Below are positions 54,006 through 62,665 of a stretch of 64,000 nt of DNA, piece after piece. The translations under genes and the position numbers were made by a program. The notes under the pieces were generated by a model, which was not told the origin of the DNA, did not search any database, and worked only from the letters and a program-made list of their open reading frames with translations. Source of the DNA: CAVQBP01 sp963710745. Its GTDB lineage: Bacteria; Bacteroidota; Ignavibacteria; Ignavibacteriales; Ignavibacteriaceae. Position 1 is the stretch's first letter. Every line of letters begins with the position of its first letter. The DNA is taken from positions 434,001 through 498,000 of the forward strand of contig CAVQBP010000019.1 of assembly GCA_963710745.1 (NCBI GenBank). The letters run 5' to 3'.

Positions 54006-55517
54006 ATGATAAATTATAACACAGATAAAATTGACACTATTCGATTAATTACTAAAGAACAATTCGAAACTCTTTACCAGATTAGCCAGACCTTAAATTC
54101 CGCAGTATATGAAAATACTTTAATTGAAGAAACACTCGATTTGATTATAAAAGTAATTAATGCAGAGCGGGGTCTCTTCGTAAAGTATAATGAAGAAAAC
54201 CAGCAGTTCAGTATAATTGCTGCAAGAAATATTGAGCAGGAAAATATAAAGGACTTATCTTCTTTCTCTTCCGGAATTTTACAGCAGGTTATTGAAAAAA
54301 AAGAGCCTATGCTTTATCATGATGTCCAAAGTGATCCTAATGTTTCTCAGTTTGAAAGTATACAGATACATAACATTAAATCTGTTTTAGGTGTTCCGAT
54401 TATAAGAAACAATAAAGTTTGGGGAGTTATCCTCGCTGACAGCAGGTTAAACAGGAAAGAGTTTACTGAAGATAACCTTCAGTTTATGGATTTCTTTTCG
54501 AACCTTGTTTCTCTTTCCCTGGATAAAATTATCAGCTACCAGGAATTGCAGAAGGAAAATATAATTCTGTTAAACAAGCTGCAGTCATCAAACCAAATAG
54601 CCGAACTAATAGGGGAAAGTACTGCAATAAAAAAGATGTCTGCATTAATTCACAAAGTTGCCAGAACAGATGCAACGGTTCTTCTATTAGGTGAGAGCGG
54701 AACCGGCAAGGAACTTGTTGCAAAAGCAATTCATAATCTAAGTTTAAGAAATGACAAACCTTATTTAGCTCAATTCTGCGGCTCGATACCTGATACCCTG
54801 CTTGAAAGCGAGCTTTTCGGATATAAAAAAGGAGCATTTACAGGTGCAAATTCTGATAAAAAAGGCCTTTTTGAAGTTGCACATAACGGAACTTTTTTCC
54901 TGGATGAGATTGCCGATATTTCTATTGCTCTTCAGGCTAAACTCTTACGTGTGCTTCAAAACAGAGAAATTATTAGATTAGGGGATACGGATGTTATTAA
55001 GGTTGATGTAAGAGTTATTGCAGCAACTAATAAAGACTTGCAGCAATTGGTAAAAGAGGATAAATTCAGGCGTGATCTTTTTTACAGGTTAAACGTATTC
55101 CCGATTTCTATTCCTCCTTTGAGGGATAGGAAAGGTGATATTCCTTTATTAACAAAATATTTTATTAAAAAATATTCTGATGATGAAATACACATAGATT
55201 CAAAGGTGATGAAAATATTAGAAGGCTATTCATGGCCGGGAAATGTAAGACAGCTTGAAAATGTTATCCAAAGAGCATTAATTCTCTGCGACACAAATAA
55301 GCTTTTACCCGAGCATATAATAATTGAAGAAGATGATGATGAACTGAATTTTAACGGCACATTGAGGGAGATAGAGAAATCTATACTTAATAAAAGATTA
55401 AAGGAGTTTGATGGGAATAGAACTGCAACTGCAAAATCTTTAGGCGTTTCCGTAAGATGGGTCCAGTTAAAACTTAAAGAGCTTGAAGAAGAAAATAAAT
55501 TGTACATAAATGACTAA
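54006..55517 (+). CDS. GAF-domain sigma54-dependent transcriptional activator
   Basis: A 503-residue enhancer-binding protein. GAF sensor domain at about 20-175, AAA+ domain at about 198-430 with Walker A GESGTGKE (229-236), the sigma54-contacting loop GAFTGA (276-281), Walker B FFLDEIADI and arginine-finger region FRRDLFYRLNV, then a Fis-type helix-turn-helix (about 465-498: NRTATAKSLGVSVRWVQLKL). There is no receiver, so input is through GAF or the neighbouring kinase. GGAG precedes the ATG. Its 3' end overlaps the kinase gene by eight bases. Confidence 0.95.
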   Translation: MINYNTDKIDTIRLITKEQFETLYQISQTLNSAVYENTLIEETLDLIIKVINAERGLFVKYNEENQQFSIIAARNIEQENIKDLSSFSSGILQQVIEKKEPMLYHDVQSDPNVSQFESIQIHNIKSVLGVPIIRNNKVWGVILADSRLNRKEFTEDNLQFMDFFSNLVSLSLDKIISYQELQKENIILLNKLQSSNQIAELIGESTAIKKMSALIHKVARTDATVLLLGESGTGKELVAKAIHNLSLRNDKPYLAQFCGSIPDTLLESELFGYKKGAFTGANSDKKGLFEVAHNGTFFLDEIADISIALQAKLLRVLQNREIIRLGDTDVIKVDVRVIAATNKDLQQLVKEDKFRRDLFYRLNVFPISIPPLRDRKGDIPLLTKYFIKKYSDDEIHIDSKVMKILEGYSWPGNVRQLENVIQRALILCDTNKLLPEHIIIEEDDDELNFNGTLREIEKSILNKRLKEFDGNRTATAKSLGVSVRWVQLKLKELEEENKLYIND

Positions 55518-57054
55518 TATCTCTACAGAAATTTTATTCGAGAAATTTGAGGTTATTGAATGTCTAAAAAAGGACACTAACACTTCGGTATATATTGCAA
55601 ATCATATTTACCTGGGGAAAAAAATTATTCTTAAAACTCTTAATACCGGTGAGCTTTCGGATAAAACCATATTGGGCAGATTTAAAAGAGAAGCTAAAAT
55701 ACTGGCAAGACTTGATCATCCCAATCTTATAAAAGTATTGGATTTCGGAACATATCAGAATTACTTTTATTTATCTTTCGAATATTTTGACAGCAGAAAT
55801 CTTCGTGCTATTATTAAATTTAATAATCTTTCGGTTGATGAAAAAACTTATCTTTTAATACAACTATTGAAAGCTCTGCACGTTGCTCATCAAAACAGGA
55901 TTATTCACAGGGATATCAAACCGGAAAATATTTTAGTTAATTCAAATCTCGAATTAAAGATTGCAGATTTTGGACTGGCTTTTGTTTTAAATGATACGGC
56001 CTTAACTCAAAAAGCTTCTATTGTCGGGACACCAAGCTATATGTCCCCCGAACAAATTCGCGGCGAAGAGCTGACTCCTCAAACAGATATTTTCTCTGCC
56101 GGTATAGTTGCGTATGAATTATATCTTAATGAGAACCCGATACTGGGAGAGGATATAAGCAAAACAATTAACAAAGTTTTGAATTATAATGTTTCCCAGA
56201 TTATTGATAAAATAAAAAATCTGCCGGAAAATATTCAGCGGGCTCTGCAAAGTATGCTTCAGAAAAATCTCCGGAACAGGGCAAATTCGGCCGCGGAAGT
56301 TTTAAATCTGCTCGGTGTTGAAGAGGAAATTCAGAATAGAATTACCAAGGAAATATATTATAAGAGAAAGAGTAAAAAGGTTATATATATTACTTTGCCG
56401 ATAATAATTTTAATTTCGTTATTTGCGTTTCTATATTTCCGGACGGATATAATTTCAAAAAATAATTCTTTTATTTATAAAGGACCGGAGAGCAGCAATA
56501 ACATTGAAGATCATTTTTTTAAAAAAGAAGAGAATTACCTGGCTCCGCTGGAAGTTATTAAAAATGAAGGAGAAAAAGTTGAATCCAAAGTCCTTGAAAC
56601 AAATTCTTCAGTTATTCCCGGTCAGCTTTTTATTGAGTGTCTGCCTTGGGCCGATGTTTATATAGATAATAAAAAAATTGATACCACACCTCTTTCAAAA
56701 AACATTAATTTAAAACCCGGGATCCATGATTTAAGGCTTGTCCATCCTGATTTTCCGGCTTATAACAGCAGAATCAGGATCAAATCAAATATGGTTGATT
56801 CCGTTTCAATTAACTTTAATAATTTAGTGGGTCACCTTGAGTGTAAAGTAAATCCGTGGGGAAATATTTATATTAACAGGAAGCTGTATGGTACAACTCC
56901 ATTAAGAGAACCGTTAGCTCTTATGCCAGGCAGTTACCACCTGATTATCACCAACCCTAACTACGGTAAAATAGATACAACTATTAACATAAATGCTAAA
57001 GAAACAATAGAATATATTTATAATTTCCAGAAAGAAGTGCACGGGGCAGAATAA
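55510..57054 (+). CDS. Ser/Thr protein kinase with one transmembrane helix and two PEGA domains
   Basis: A 514-residue Hanks-type kinase. Catalytic elements: ATP-anchoring Lys42, alpha-C Glu61 (FKREAKIL), HRDIKPEN with Asp135 and Asn140, and DFG (153-155). The ATP-loop region (residues 18-28, LKKDTNTSVYI) has no glycines, unlike the usual GxGxxG. A transmembrane helix (about 294-313) leads to two extracytoplasmic PEGA domains (FIECLPWADVYIDNKKIDTTPL and ECKVNPWGNIYINRKLYGTTPL). The start overlaps the sigma54 activator by eight bases, so the two are coupled. Confidence 0.92.
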   Translation: MTNISTEILFEKFEVIECLKKDTNTSVYIANHIYLGKKIILKTLNTGELSDKTILGRFKREAKILARLDHPNLIKVLDFGTYQNYFYLSFEYFDSRNLRAIIKFNNLSVDEKTYLLIQLLKALHVAHQNRIIHRDIKPENILVNSNLELKIADFGLAFVLNDTALTQKASIVGTPSYMSPEQIRGEELTPQTDIFSAGIVAYELYLNENPILGEDISKTINKVLNYNVSQIIDKIKNLPENIQRALQSMLQKNLRNRANSAAEVLNLLGVEEEIQNRITKEIYYKRKSKKVIYITLPIIILISLFAFLYFRTDIISKNNSFIYKGPESSNNIEDHFFKKEENYLAPLEVIKNEGEKVESKVLETNSSVIPGQLFIECLPWADVYIDNKKIDTTPLSKNINLKPGIHDLRLVHPDFPAYNSRIRIKSNMVDSVSINFNNLVGHLECKVNPWGNIYINRKLYGTTPLREPLALMPGSYHLIITNPNYGKIDTTININAKETIEYIYNFQKEVHGAE

Positions 57055-57168
57055 CACCATCCTAAAAGCATTACTTTTTTTATTTATAGCTTGTTATAAT
57101 TGATAAACTCAGCTATTTTGTAGCTTTAATTTCTAGTGTTATAGAAATTACCACTTGCAAAGCTCTTT

Positions 57169-58020
57169 ATGAAAAGTTGGATTATCTGTACATTATTTTT
57201 TCTTTTTTCTATTAATATTTTCTGTCAAATTAATGGTGATTCGTTAAAAACTTTAAAAAAGCAGTTTGAATCTTTCGAGTATCAAAAGGTTATTAATAGT
57301 GCTAATAAACTTTTAGCCGGAAAAGACACCATAAGTAAAGCTAATTTGAAAGAAATATATAGAATGAAAGGAATCTCCCATTTCTCTATTAACCAGGATG
57401 ATTCTGCCAAATACAGCTTTAGGGAAATCTTAAAATTAGATTCTACTTACAGCCTTGATTCATCTAAAACGTCCCCCAAAATAGTTGCCTTTTTTAATGA
57501 TATAAAGAAAAACTTCCGTAATGAACAAATTGAAATCAGGAAATTAGCTGAGGCCAGGACCGATACAGTATATGTTCCTCAATATGTAAGAAATATTAAC
57601 TCTGAGGAAAACTTAAAAAAATCAATTGCTTTATCAATAATTTTCCCGGGTGTGGGTCATTTAGCCAGGGGTTATACTGTAAAGGGGTGGATATTTACTG
57701 CTTTAACGGCTGCTACTTTAGGTTCAACCATATATTTTACATACGATACTAATAGAAGACAAAAAGATTATATGAACCAGACACAACCATCACTGATCTC
57801 ATCAAAATATAACAGCTACAATTCAGCATTTAAAAAAAGAAATCTTTCAATTATTGCCCTTGCTGCAGTCTGGCTGTATACGCAAATTGATCTCCTGTTT
57901 ATCTCAAACGATTCCCAGAATAAGACTCAGACTGTTTCAATTCCTCAAATGAATTATGATAACTTAAGGGGAATTCAGTTAGGTTATCAGATTTCCTTTA
58001 AAAATTTCCATTTTAGTTAA
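57169..58020 (+). CDS. DUF5683-type membrane protein with TPR-like N-terminus
   Basis: A 283-residue protein with signal peptide (1-19). Residues about 22-115 are helical and TPR-like (FESFEYQKVINSANKLLAG, GISHFSINQDDSAKYSFREIL). Two to three transmembrane helices lie at about 162-195 (IALSIIFPGVGHLARGYTVKGWIFTALTAA, read in parts) and 222-242. The PGVGHLARGYTVKGW segment matches the DUF5683 pattern. It lies 114 bases after the PEGA kinase. Role unknown; it may be part of the same envelope-sensing cluster. Confidence 0.75.
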   Translation: MKSWIICTLFFLFSINIFCQINGDSLKTLKKQFESFEYQKVINSANKLLAGKDTISKANLKEIYRMKGISHFSINQDDSAKYSFREILKLDSTYSLDSSKTSPKIVAFFNDIKKNFRNEQIEIRKLAEARTDTVYVPQYVRNINSEENLKKSIALSIIFPGVGHLARGYTVKGWIFTALTAATLGSTIYFTYDTNRRQKDYMNQTQPSLISSKYNSYNSAFKKRNLSIIALAAVWLYTQIDLLFISNDSQNKTQTVSIPQMNYDNLRGIQLGYQISFKNFHFS

Positions 58021-58048
58021 TTAATTAATAAACAGATTATTATTTTTG

Positions 58049-58088
58049 AGGACTCAGGTTCAATCTTTTAGGACTCGGGTTCAATCTT
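58049..58088. repeat. Two tandem copies of a 19-base sequence
   Basis: AGGACTC(A/G)GGTTCAATCTT occurs at 58049-58067 and 58070-58088 (period 21, one difference). It lies between two convergent genes. Origin unknown. Confidence 0.6.
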
Positions 58089-58100
58089 CTTTGCATCTCA

Positions 58101-58135
58101 AAAAAAAAGGCGAACAGTTTAACCTGATCGCCTTT
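58101..58135 (-). terminator. Terminator of groES-groEL
   Basis: On the minus strand GGCGATCAG pairs with CTGTTCGCC (one mismatch), followed by a run of eight T (58108-58101). Confidence 0.85.
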
Positions 58136-58162
58136 ATACTTTTTCTGTTAATGAACAGTATT

Positions 58163-59803
58163 TTAATACATACCGCCCATATCACCCATACCGCCGCCAG
58201 GCATTGGAGGCATTGGAGATTCTTTTTCTTTTTTCTCGTATACAACAGCTTCGGTAGTAATTAACAAAGAAGCTACTGATGCTGCATTTTCCAGCGCAGT
58301 TCTGGCAACTTTTGTAGGATCAATTACTCCTGCTTTCATTAAATTTTCATATTTTTCGGTTGCTGCATTAAAACCGAAATCATCTTTGCCTTCTTTTACT
58401 TTCTGCAATACAACAGAGCCTTCTATACCGGCATTATCAACAATTTGTCTTAACGGCTCTTCAAGTGCTTTTACAATTATCTTAACACCGGTAGCCTGAT
58501 CCGGATTATCTCCTTTAATTTTTTCCAGACTGGCAATTGCTCTAATAAATGCAACGCCGCCGCCTGCAACGATACCTTCTTCAACTGCAGCACGTGTTGC
58601 ATGAAGTGCATCTTCAACGCGGGCTTTCTTTTCTTTCATTTCAACTTCTGTAGAAGCACCTATCTTCAATACTGCAACACCGCCGGATAATTTTGCTAAT
58701 CTTTCCTGAAGTTTTTCTTTATCATAATCCGAAGTTGTTTTATCAATCTGTGCTTTAATCTCATTTATTCTTTTCTTGATATCATCTGTTTTTCCGGCAC
58801 CTTCCACTATTGTAGTATTATCTTTGTCGATGACAATTTTTTTAGCAGAACCAAGATAAGATATTGTTGCATTTTCCAGCTTGAATCCTCTCTCTTCGGA
58901 AATAACAGTACCATTTGTGAGAACTGCTATATCTTCGAGCATTGCTTTTCTTCTGTCACCGAATCCCGGTGCTTTTACTGCAGCAACTTTAAGTGTTCCT
59001 CTGATTTTATTAACTACTAAAGTTGCAAGTGCTTCTCCTTCAAGATCTTCAGCAATAATCAACATTGATTTCCCTTGCTGTGCTACTTTTTCAAGAACCG
59101 GTAGAAGATCTTTCATAGCAGAGATTTTCTTATCATGAATTAAGATATAAGGATCTTCAAGAATTGTTTCCATACTTTCAGTATTGGTTACAAAGTAAGG
59201 TGAGAGGTAGCCTCTGTCGAACTGCATACCTTCAACTACTTCTAGTGCAGTTTCTGTACCTTTTGCTTCTTCAACTGTAATTACGCCATCCTTGCCTACT
59301 TTTTCCATTGCATCAGCGATTAAATCACCGATAGACTTATCGTTATTTGCAGAAATAGCACCAACCTGTGCAATTTCATTTCTGCCTTCAACATCACGGC
59401 TAACCGACCTTAAAAATTCGATAACATTATTAACTGCCAAATCGATACCTCTTTTGAGATCCATAGGATTAGCACCGGCAGTTACATTTTTCAAACCTTC
59501 ACGGTAAATTGCCTGTGCCAAAACTGTAGCTGTAGTTGTACCGTCGCCGGCTACATCACTTGTCTTAGAAGCAACTTCGCGAACCATTTGAGCGCCCATA
59601 TTTTCAGTAGGATCTTCAAGTTCAATTTCTTTTGCTACCGAAACACCATCTTTTGTAACGGTTGGTGCACCGAATTTTTTCTCAAGAACAACATTACGGC
59701 CTTTCGGTCCTAATGTAACTTTAACGGCATTTGCCAGCTTATCCACGCCTTTTTTTAGCTTGCTGCGGGCTTCGCTGTCATATTCAATTAATTTAGATGA
59801 CAT
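58163..59803 (-). CDS. groL: Chaperonin GroEL (60 kDa)
   Basis: Forms the double-ring folding chamber with GroES. 546 residues. Conserved GPKGRNVVLEKKFGAPTVTKDG (read in parts), catalytic ATPase GDGTTTATVLAQ (86-97), and the flexible C-terminal Gly-Met tail PMPPMPGGGMGDMGGMY. The start has AGGAGG upstream. It lies 34 bases after groES and is controlled by the CIRCE element ahead of groES. Confidence 0.99.
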   Translation of the reverse strand: MSSKLIEYDSEARSKLKKGVDKLANAVKVTLGPKGRNVVLEKKFGAPTVTKDGVSVAKEIELEDPTENMGAQMVREVASKTSDVAGDGTTTATVLAQAIYREGLKNVTAGANPMDLKRGIDLAVNNVIEFLRSVSRDVEGRNEIAQVGAISANNDKSIGDLIADAMEKVGKDGVITVEEAKGTETALEVVEGMQFDRGYLSPYFVTNTESMETILEDPYILIHDKKISAMKDLLPVLEKVAQQGKSMLIIAEDLEGEALATLVVNKIRGTLKVAAVKAPGFGDRRKAMLEDIAVLTNGTVISEERGFKLENATISYLGSAKKIVIDKDNTTIVEGAGKTDDIKKRINEIKAQIDKTTSDYDKEKLQERLAKLSGGVAVLKIGASTEVEMKEKKARVEDALHATRAAVEEGIVAGGGVAFIRAIASLEKIKGDNPDQATGVKIIVKALEEPLRQIVDNAGIEGSVVLQKVKEGKDDFGFNAATEKYENLMKAGVIDPTKVARTALENAASVASLLITTEAVVYEKKEKESPMPPMPGGGMGDMGGMY

Positions 59804-59837
59804 AGTAATCCTCCTATATTTTTATTTTCTGATTTAT

Positions 59838-60137
59838 TTACTTACCAATTACTGCAAAAATATCACTCTCACGCATAATTAAATATTCTTCACCCTCAAC
59901 TGTAACCTCAGTTCCGCTGTATTTTCCATATAATACCTTGTCTCCCTCTTTAACTTCCATCTTAACCTGTTTTCCATCTTCCGTAACTTTCCCCGGACCC
60001 ACAGCTATGATTGTTCCTTCGATTGGTTTTTCTTTAGCGGTATCAGGCAGAATGATTCCGCCTTTTGTTTTTTCTTCAGCTTCCATTGGCTTTACAATTA
60101 CTCTGTCAGCCAAGGGTTTTAGGTTTATTTTTGCCAT
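59838..60137 (-). CDS. groS: Co-chaperonin GroES (10 kDa)
   Basis: Heptameric lid of GroEL. 99 residues, with the GroEL-binding mobile loop EEKTKGGIILPDTAKEKP and the conserved GPGKVTEDG and KVLYGKYSGTEV segments. GGAGG precedes the ATG. First gene of groES-groEL, 35 bases downstream of CIRCE. Confidence 0.99.
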   Translation of the reverse strand: MAKINLKPLADRVIVKPMEAEEKTKGGIILPDTAKEKPIEGTIIAVGPGKVTEDGKQVKMEVKEGDKVLYGKYSGTEVTVEGEEYLIMRESDIFAVIGK

Positions 60138-60171
60138 TTTTAGACCTCCAATAGATATTTGTTTAATTTTA

Positions 60172-60198
60172 TTAGCACTCTCAAAAGGTGAGTGCTAA
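60172..60198 (-). promoter_or_regulatory. CIRCE operator (HrcA binding site)
   Basis: TTAGCACTC, nine bases, GAGTGCTAA: an exact match to the consensus inverted repeat. HrcA should repress groES-groEL here and release on heat shock. No hrcA gene is in the window. Confidence 0.97.
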
Positions 60199-60225
60199 TA
60201 TAATGTTCTTACCAAAATTTGTCAA
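60197..60225 (-). promoter_or_regulatory. Sigma70-type promoter of groES-groEL
   Basis: On the minus strand TTGACA (60225-60220), 17 bases, TATATT (60202-60197). The -10 directly abuts CIRCE, so the operator covers the start region. Confidence 0.8.
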
Positions 60226-60322
60226 GATTTTAAACACTTAAACCATATTAAATTAGTATTAAACTTTCATTAAAATTTTAGTTCTGCTATTTTAAGTTTG
60301 TTTTTTGAAAATTTAATAATAT

Positions 60323-61126
60323 ATGGAAAAAATACCGTTTGATTTAAAGCAAGAGGTTAAATCTCTTTTATCCAAATTAAGAGAACTTGACAGGAAGGTA
60401 GTCATAATTTTTATCTCTGTTGCTGTTCTTCAAACCATCTCATGGTATTATACTTCCAGAAGATTTTTCAGATATAACCTTTTTGATAACCTGCAGGATA
60501 ATCCGAACATATATTTAATCGAATATCTTTATTGGTTTATCGGTGATTTTATTTCTTTTTTTATTCTGCCGGTGCTTATCATTAAATTTTTATTAAAAGA
60601 AAAAATCAGGAATTACGGATTAACTTTAGGCGACTATAAAGCGGGCATAAAAATCTCTCTAATATTTCTCGGTATTATGCTTCCCACAATATGGTTTGCT
60701 TCAGCATTACCGCAATTCAGTTCGGCATACCCTGAGTTAAAATCGACAATTGATTCATGGAATGTTTTTTTTATTTTTGAAATTGGACTTTTTATTTACC
60801 TTGTTGCCTGGGAATTTGTCTGGAGAGGATTTATGCTCTTCGGACTGGAAAAAAAATTCGGATATTATGCAATATTTATCCAGATGATCCCTTTTCTTAT
60901 TTTGCATGACGGTAAACCTGTACTGGAAGCATTTGGTGCCATAATAGCCGGATTAGCCCTGGGTGTTCTTGCTTATAGAACCCGTTCGATTTATTATGGC
61001 TTTTTTACACATGCTTGTGTTATGTTTAGTATCGATTTTATCTCAATTTTAAGATACCGGGCTGATAATTATGGTGTCGGGTTTTATTCTTTAATCCATG
61101 TATTTAAACAAATTTTTTTTAACTAA
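60323..61126 (+). CDS. CPBP-family intramembrane metalloprotease (CAAX protease-like)
   Basis: A 267-residue protein with six to eight hydrophobic helices. The family motifs are traceable: WEFVWRGFML (E…R, a variant of EExxxR), FLILHDGKPVLEAFGAIIAGLALG (with the His), and GFFTHACVMFSIDF (with the second His). The usual double Glu of motif 1 reads Glu-Phe here. CPBP members act as membrane proteases or in bacteriocin self-immunity; the substrate is unknown. It is divergent from groES and lies 21 bases before pdxJ, so may share its message. Confidence 0.8.
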   Translation: MEKIPFDLKQEVKSLLSKLRELDRKVVIIFISVAVLQTISWYYTSRRFFRYNLFDNLQDNPNIYLIEYLYWFIGDFISFFILPVLIIKFLLKEKIRNYGLTLGDYKAGIKISLIFLGIMLPTIWFASALPQFSSAYPELKSTIDSWNVFFIFEIGLFIYLVAWEFVWRGFMLFGLEKKFGYYAIFIQMIPFLILHDGKPVLEAFGAIIAGLALGVLAYRTRSIYYGFFTHACVMFSIDFISILRYRADNYGVGFYSLIHVFKQIFFN

Positions 61127-61147
61127 CTTTAGGTAGTTGAGGATAAA

Positions 61148-61858
61148 ATGAGATTCTCATTGAATGTTGATCATATTGCTACTTTAAGAAATGTAAGGGG
61201 TGAAAATCTTCCTGATCCGGTTACGGTCGCTTTAATTGCCGAACATGCCGGGGTAGATGGTATTGTTGTTCACTTAAGAGAAGATAGAAGACATATTAAC
61301 GAAAGAGACGTAAGATTACTGCGGGAGCTGATCACTACAAAGCTGGATTTGGAAATGGCAGCAACAGAAGAAATTATCAGGATCGCGTGCGATGTCGGGC
61401 CCGAGCTTTCTACTATCGTTCCGGAAAAAAGACAGGAGCTGACGACAGAGGGAGGAATAAATGTTATTGACAACATTGATCATTTAAAAAGGTCTATCAT
61501 TGAGCTTCATAATTCGGAAATTGAAGTCTCTCTGTTTATTGAACCCGATTTAGATCAAATTAATGCAGCTGCTGAAATTGAATCCGATTTCATTGAAATA
61601 CATACGGGGGTTTTTGCAAATGCTGTTTCCGAAGAAGAGCAGTTTGATGAACTGGAAAAAGTAAGAATTGCAGTAAAGCAGGCTAAGAAACTCGGATTAG
61701 GTGTAAATGCCGGGCACGGATTAAATTATCAGAATATTAAGATTTTCAGAGAGTTAACTGACATTGATGAGGTCAGTATCGGTCATGCCGTTATTGCCCG
61801 CGCTGTAATAACCGGTATTGATAGTGCAGTTAGGGAAATGATAAATTTGATCAGATAA
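61148..61858 (+). CDS. pdxJ: Pyridoxine 5'-phosphate synthase
   Basis: Condenses 1-deoxyxylulose 5-phosphate with 3-amino-2-oxopropyl phosphate in the DXP-dependent vitamin B6 route. TIM barrel; the N-terminal NVDHIATLRNVRG, the HLREDRRHI active-site segment, PEKRQELTTEGG, and C-terminal GLGVNAGHGLNYQNI with GHAVIARA are all typical. 236 residues. GAGG seven bases upstream of ATG. No pdxA in the window. Confidence 0.97.
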   Translation: MRFSLNVDHIATLRNVRGENLPDPVTVALIAEHAGVDGIVVHLREDRRHINERDVRLLRELITTKLDLEMAATEEIIRIACDVGPELSTIVPEKRQELTTEGGINVIDNIDHLKRSIIELHNSEIEVSLFIEPDLDQINAAAEIESDFIEIHTGVFANAVSEEEQFDELEKVRIAVKQAKKLGLGVNAGHGLNYQNIKIFRELTDIDEVSIGHAVIARAVITGIDSAVREMINLIR

Positions 61859-61887
61859 ATACAGAACTTACCTGTGTATAATTATAT

Positions 61888-61962
61888 TTCAACCATTCCG
61901 GTTGAATTTACAGTTTTCAACCAATATGGTTGAATTTATGCTTTTCAACCAATATGGTTGAA
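61888..61962. repeat. Three tandem 28-bp units, each a TTCAACC/GGTTGAA palindrome
   Basis: Units begin at 61890, 61918 and 61946 (exact 28-base period). Units 2 and 3 have the palindrome TTCAACCA-ATA-TGGTTGAA; unit 1 has TTCAACC-attcc-GGTTGAA. They lie between pdxJ and the SatD-like gene. They could be an operator array, stacked RNA hairpins or REP-like repeats. Confidence 0.8.
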
Positions 61963-62014
61963 TATTAATTCCACTTAAATTATATTTAAAGGCCTGAACA
62001 ATAACAATAAAATT

Positions 62015-62635
62015 ATGAAAAAAATTGTTTTGATTGGAGATATCATTAACTCCAAGAATATATCTCAGAGAGCAAAAATCCAATCACAATTAAATAGCAC
62101 ATTCAAAAAAATAAATATCGATAAGCTACTGCTGTCTCCTTATACAATAACGCTGGGAGATGAATTCCAGGCAGTATACAATAAAGCTGACTCTGTTTTT
62201 AATCATATCTGGCTGATCAGCCTGGCTATCTATCCCCTTAAAATAAGGTTTTCTATAGGGGTAGGCGATATAACTACCAAAATAAACAGAAAGCAGGCAA
62301 TAGGAATGGATGGACCGGCTTTTTATAATGCGAGGAATGGATTAAATGAATTAAAAGAATCAGGTTTCATTTTCATGATTAATTCCGATGAATTAGCTTC
62401 AAAAGAGATAATAAAACAAAGTCTTTTTTTGATTTCCCATCTTACCTCAGGCTGGAAAAAGTCAAGATTGGATATACTGGTTCTCTTAAACGAAAATTTC
62501 AGTATAGGAGAAATTGCCGGAAAACTTAAGATAACCGATAAAGCTGTTTATAAAAACATTGATGCAGGCGCTTTAAAAATAATAATAGATTTAATCAAGG
62601 AAATTACAATTACTCTCAACCAATCCTTAAAATAG
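62015..62635 (+). CDS. SatD-family protein
   Basis: A 206-residue protein with the SatD layout: N-terminal GDIINS (8-13), TLGDEFQAVY (46-55), RFSIGVGDITTKINRKQAIGMDGPAFYNAR (read in parts, about 77-106). The C-terminal helices (about 160-195) contain SIGEIAGKLKITDKAVYKNI, which reads as a helix-turn-helix. SatD was named from a Streptococcus mutans acid-tolerance operon; its activity is not settled, although the N-terminal half resembles nucleotide-cyclase-like folds. Directly followed by a membrane protein. Three tandem palindromes lie upstream and may be its operator. Confidence 0.87.
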   Translation: MKKIVLIGDIINSKNISQRAKIQSQLNSTFKKINIDKLLLSPYTITLGDEFQAVYNKADSVFNHIWLISLAIYPLKIRFSIGVGDITTKINRKQAIGMDGPAFYNARNGLNELKESGFIFMINSDELASKEIIKQSLFLISHLTSGWKKSRLDILVLLNENFSIGEIAGKLKITDKAVYKNIDAGALKIIIDLIKEITITLNQSLK

Positions 62636-62665
62636 TTGCAATTTTATTATATCTTAAATATCATC

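Noticed and set aside
61888..61962. CRISPR array
   Set aside because: The period is 28 bases including the 'spacer', with only nine or so non-palindromic bases between repeats that are themselves similar, and no cas gene is present.
61889..62083. 64-codon open frame on the minus strand
   Set aside because: It runs through the three tandem palindromes and into the SatD-like gene; repeat sequence explains the openness.
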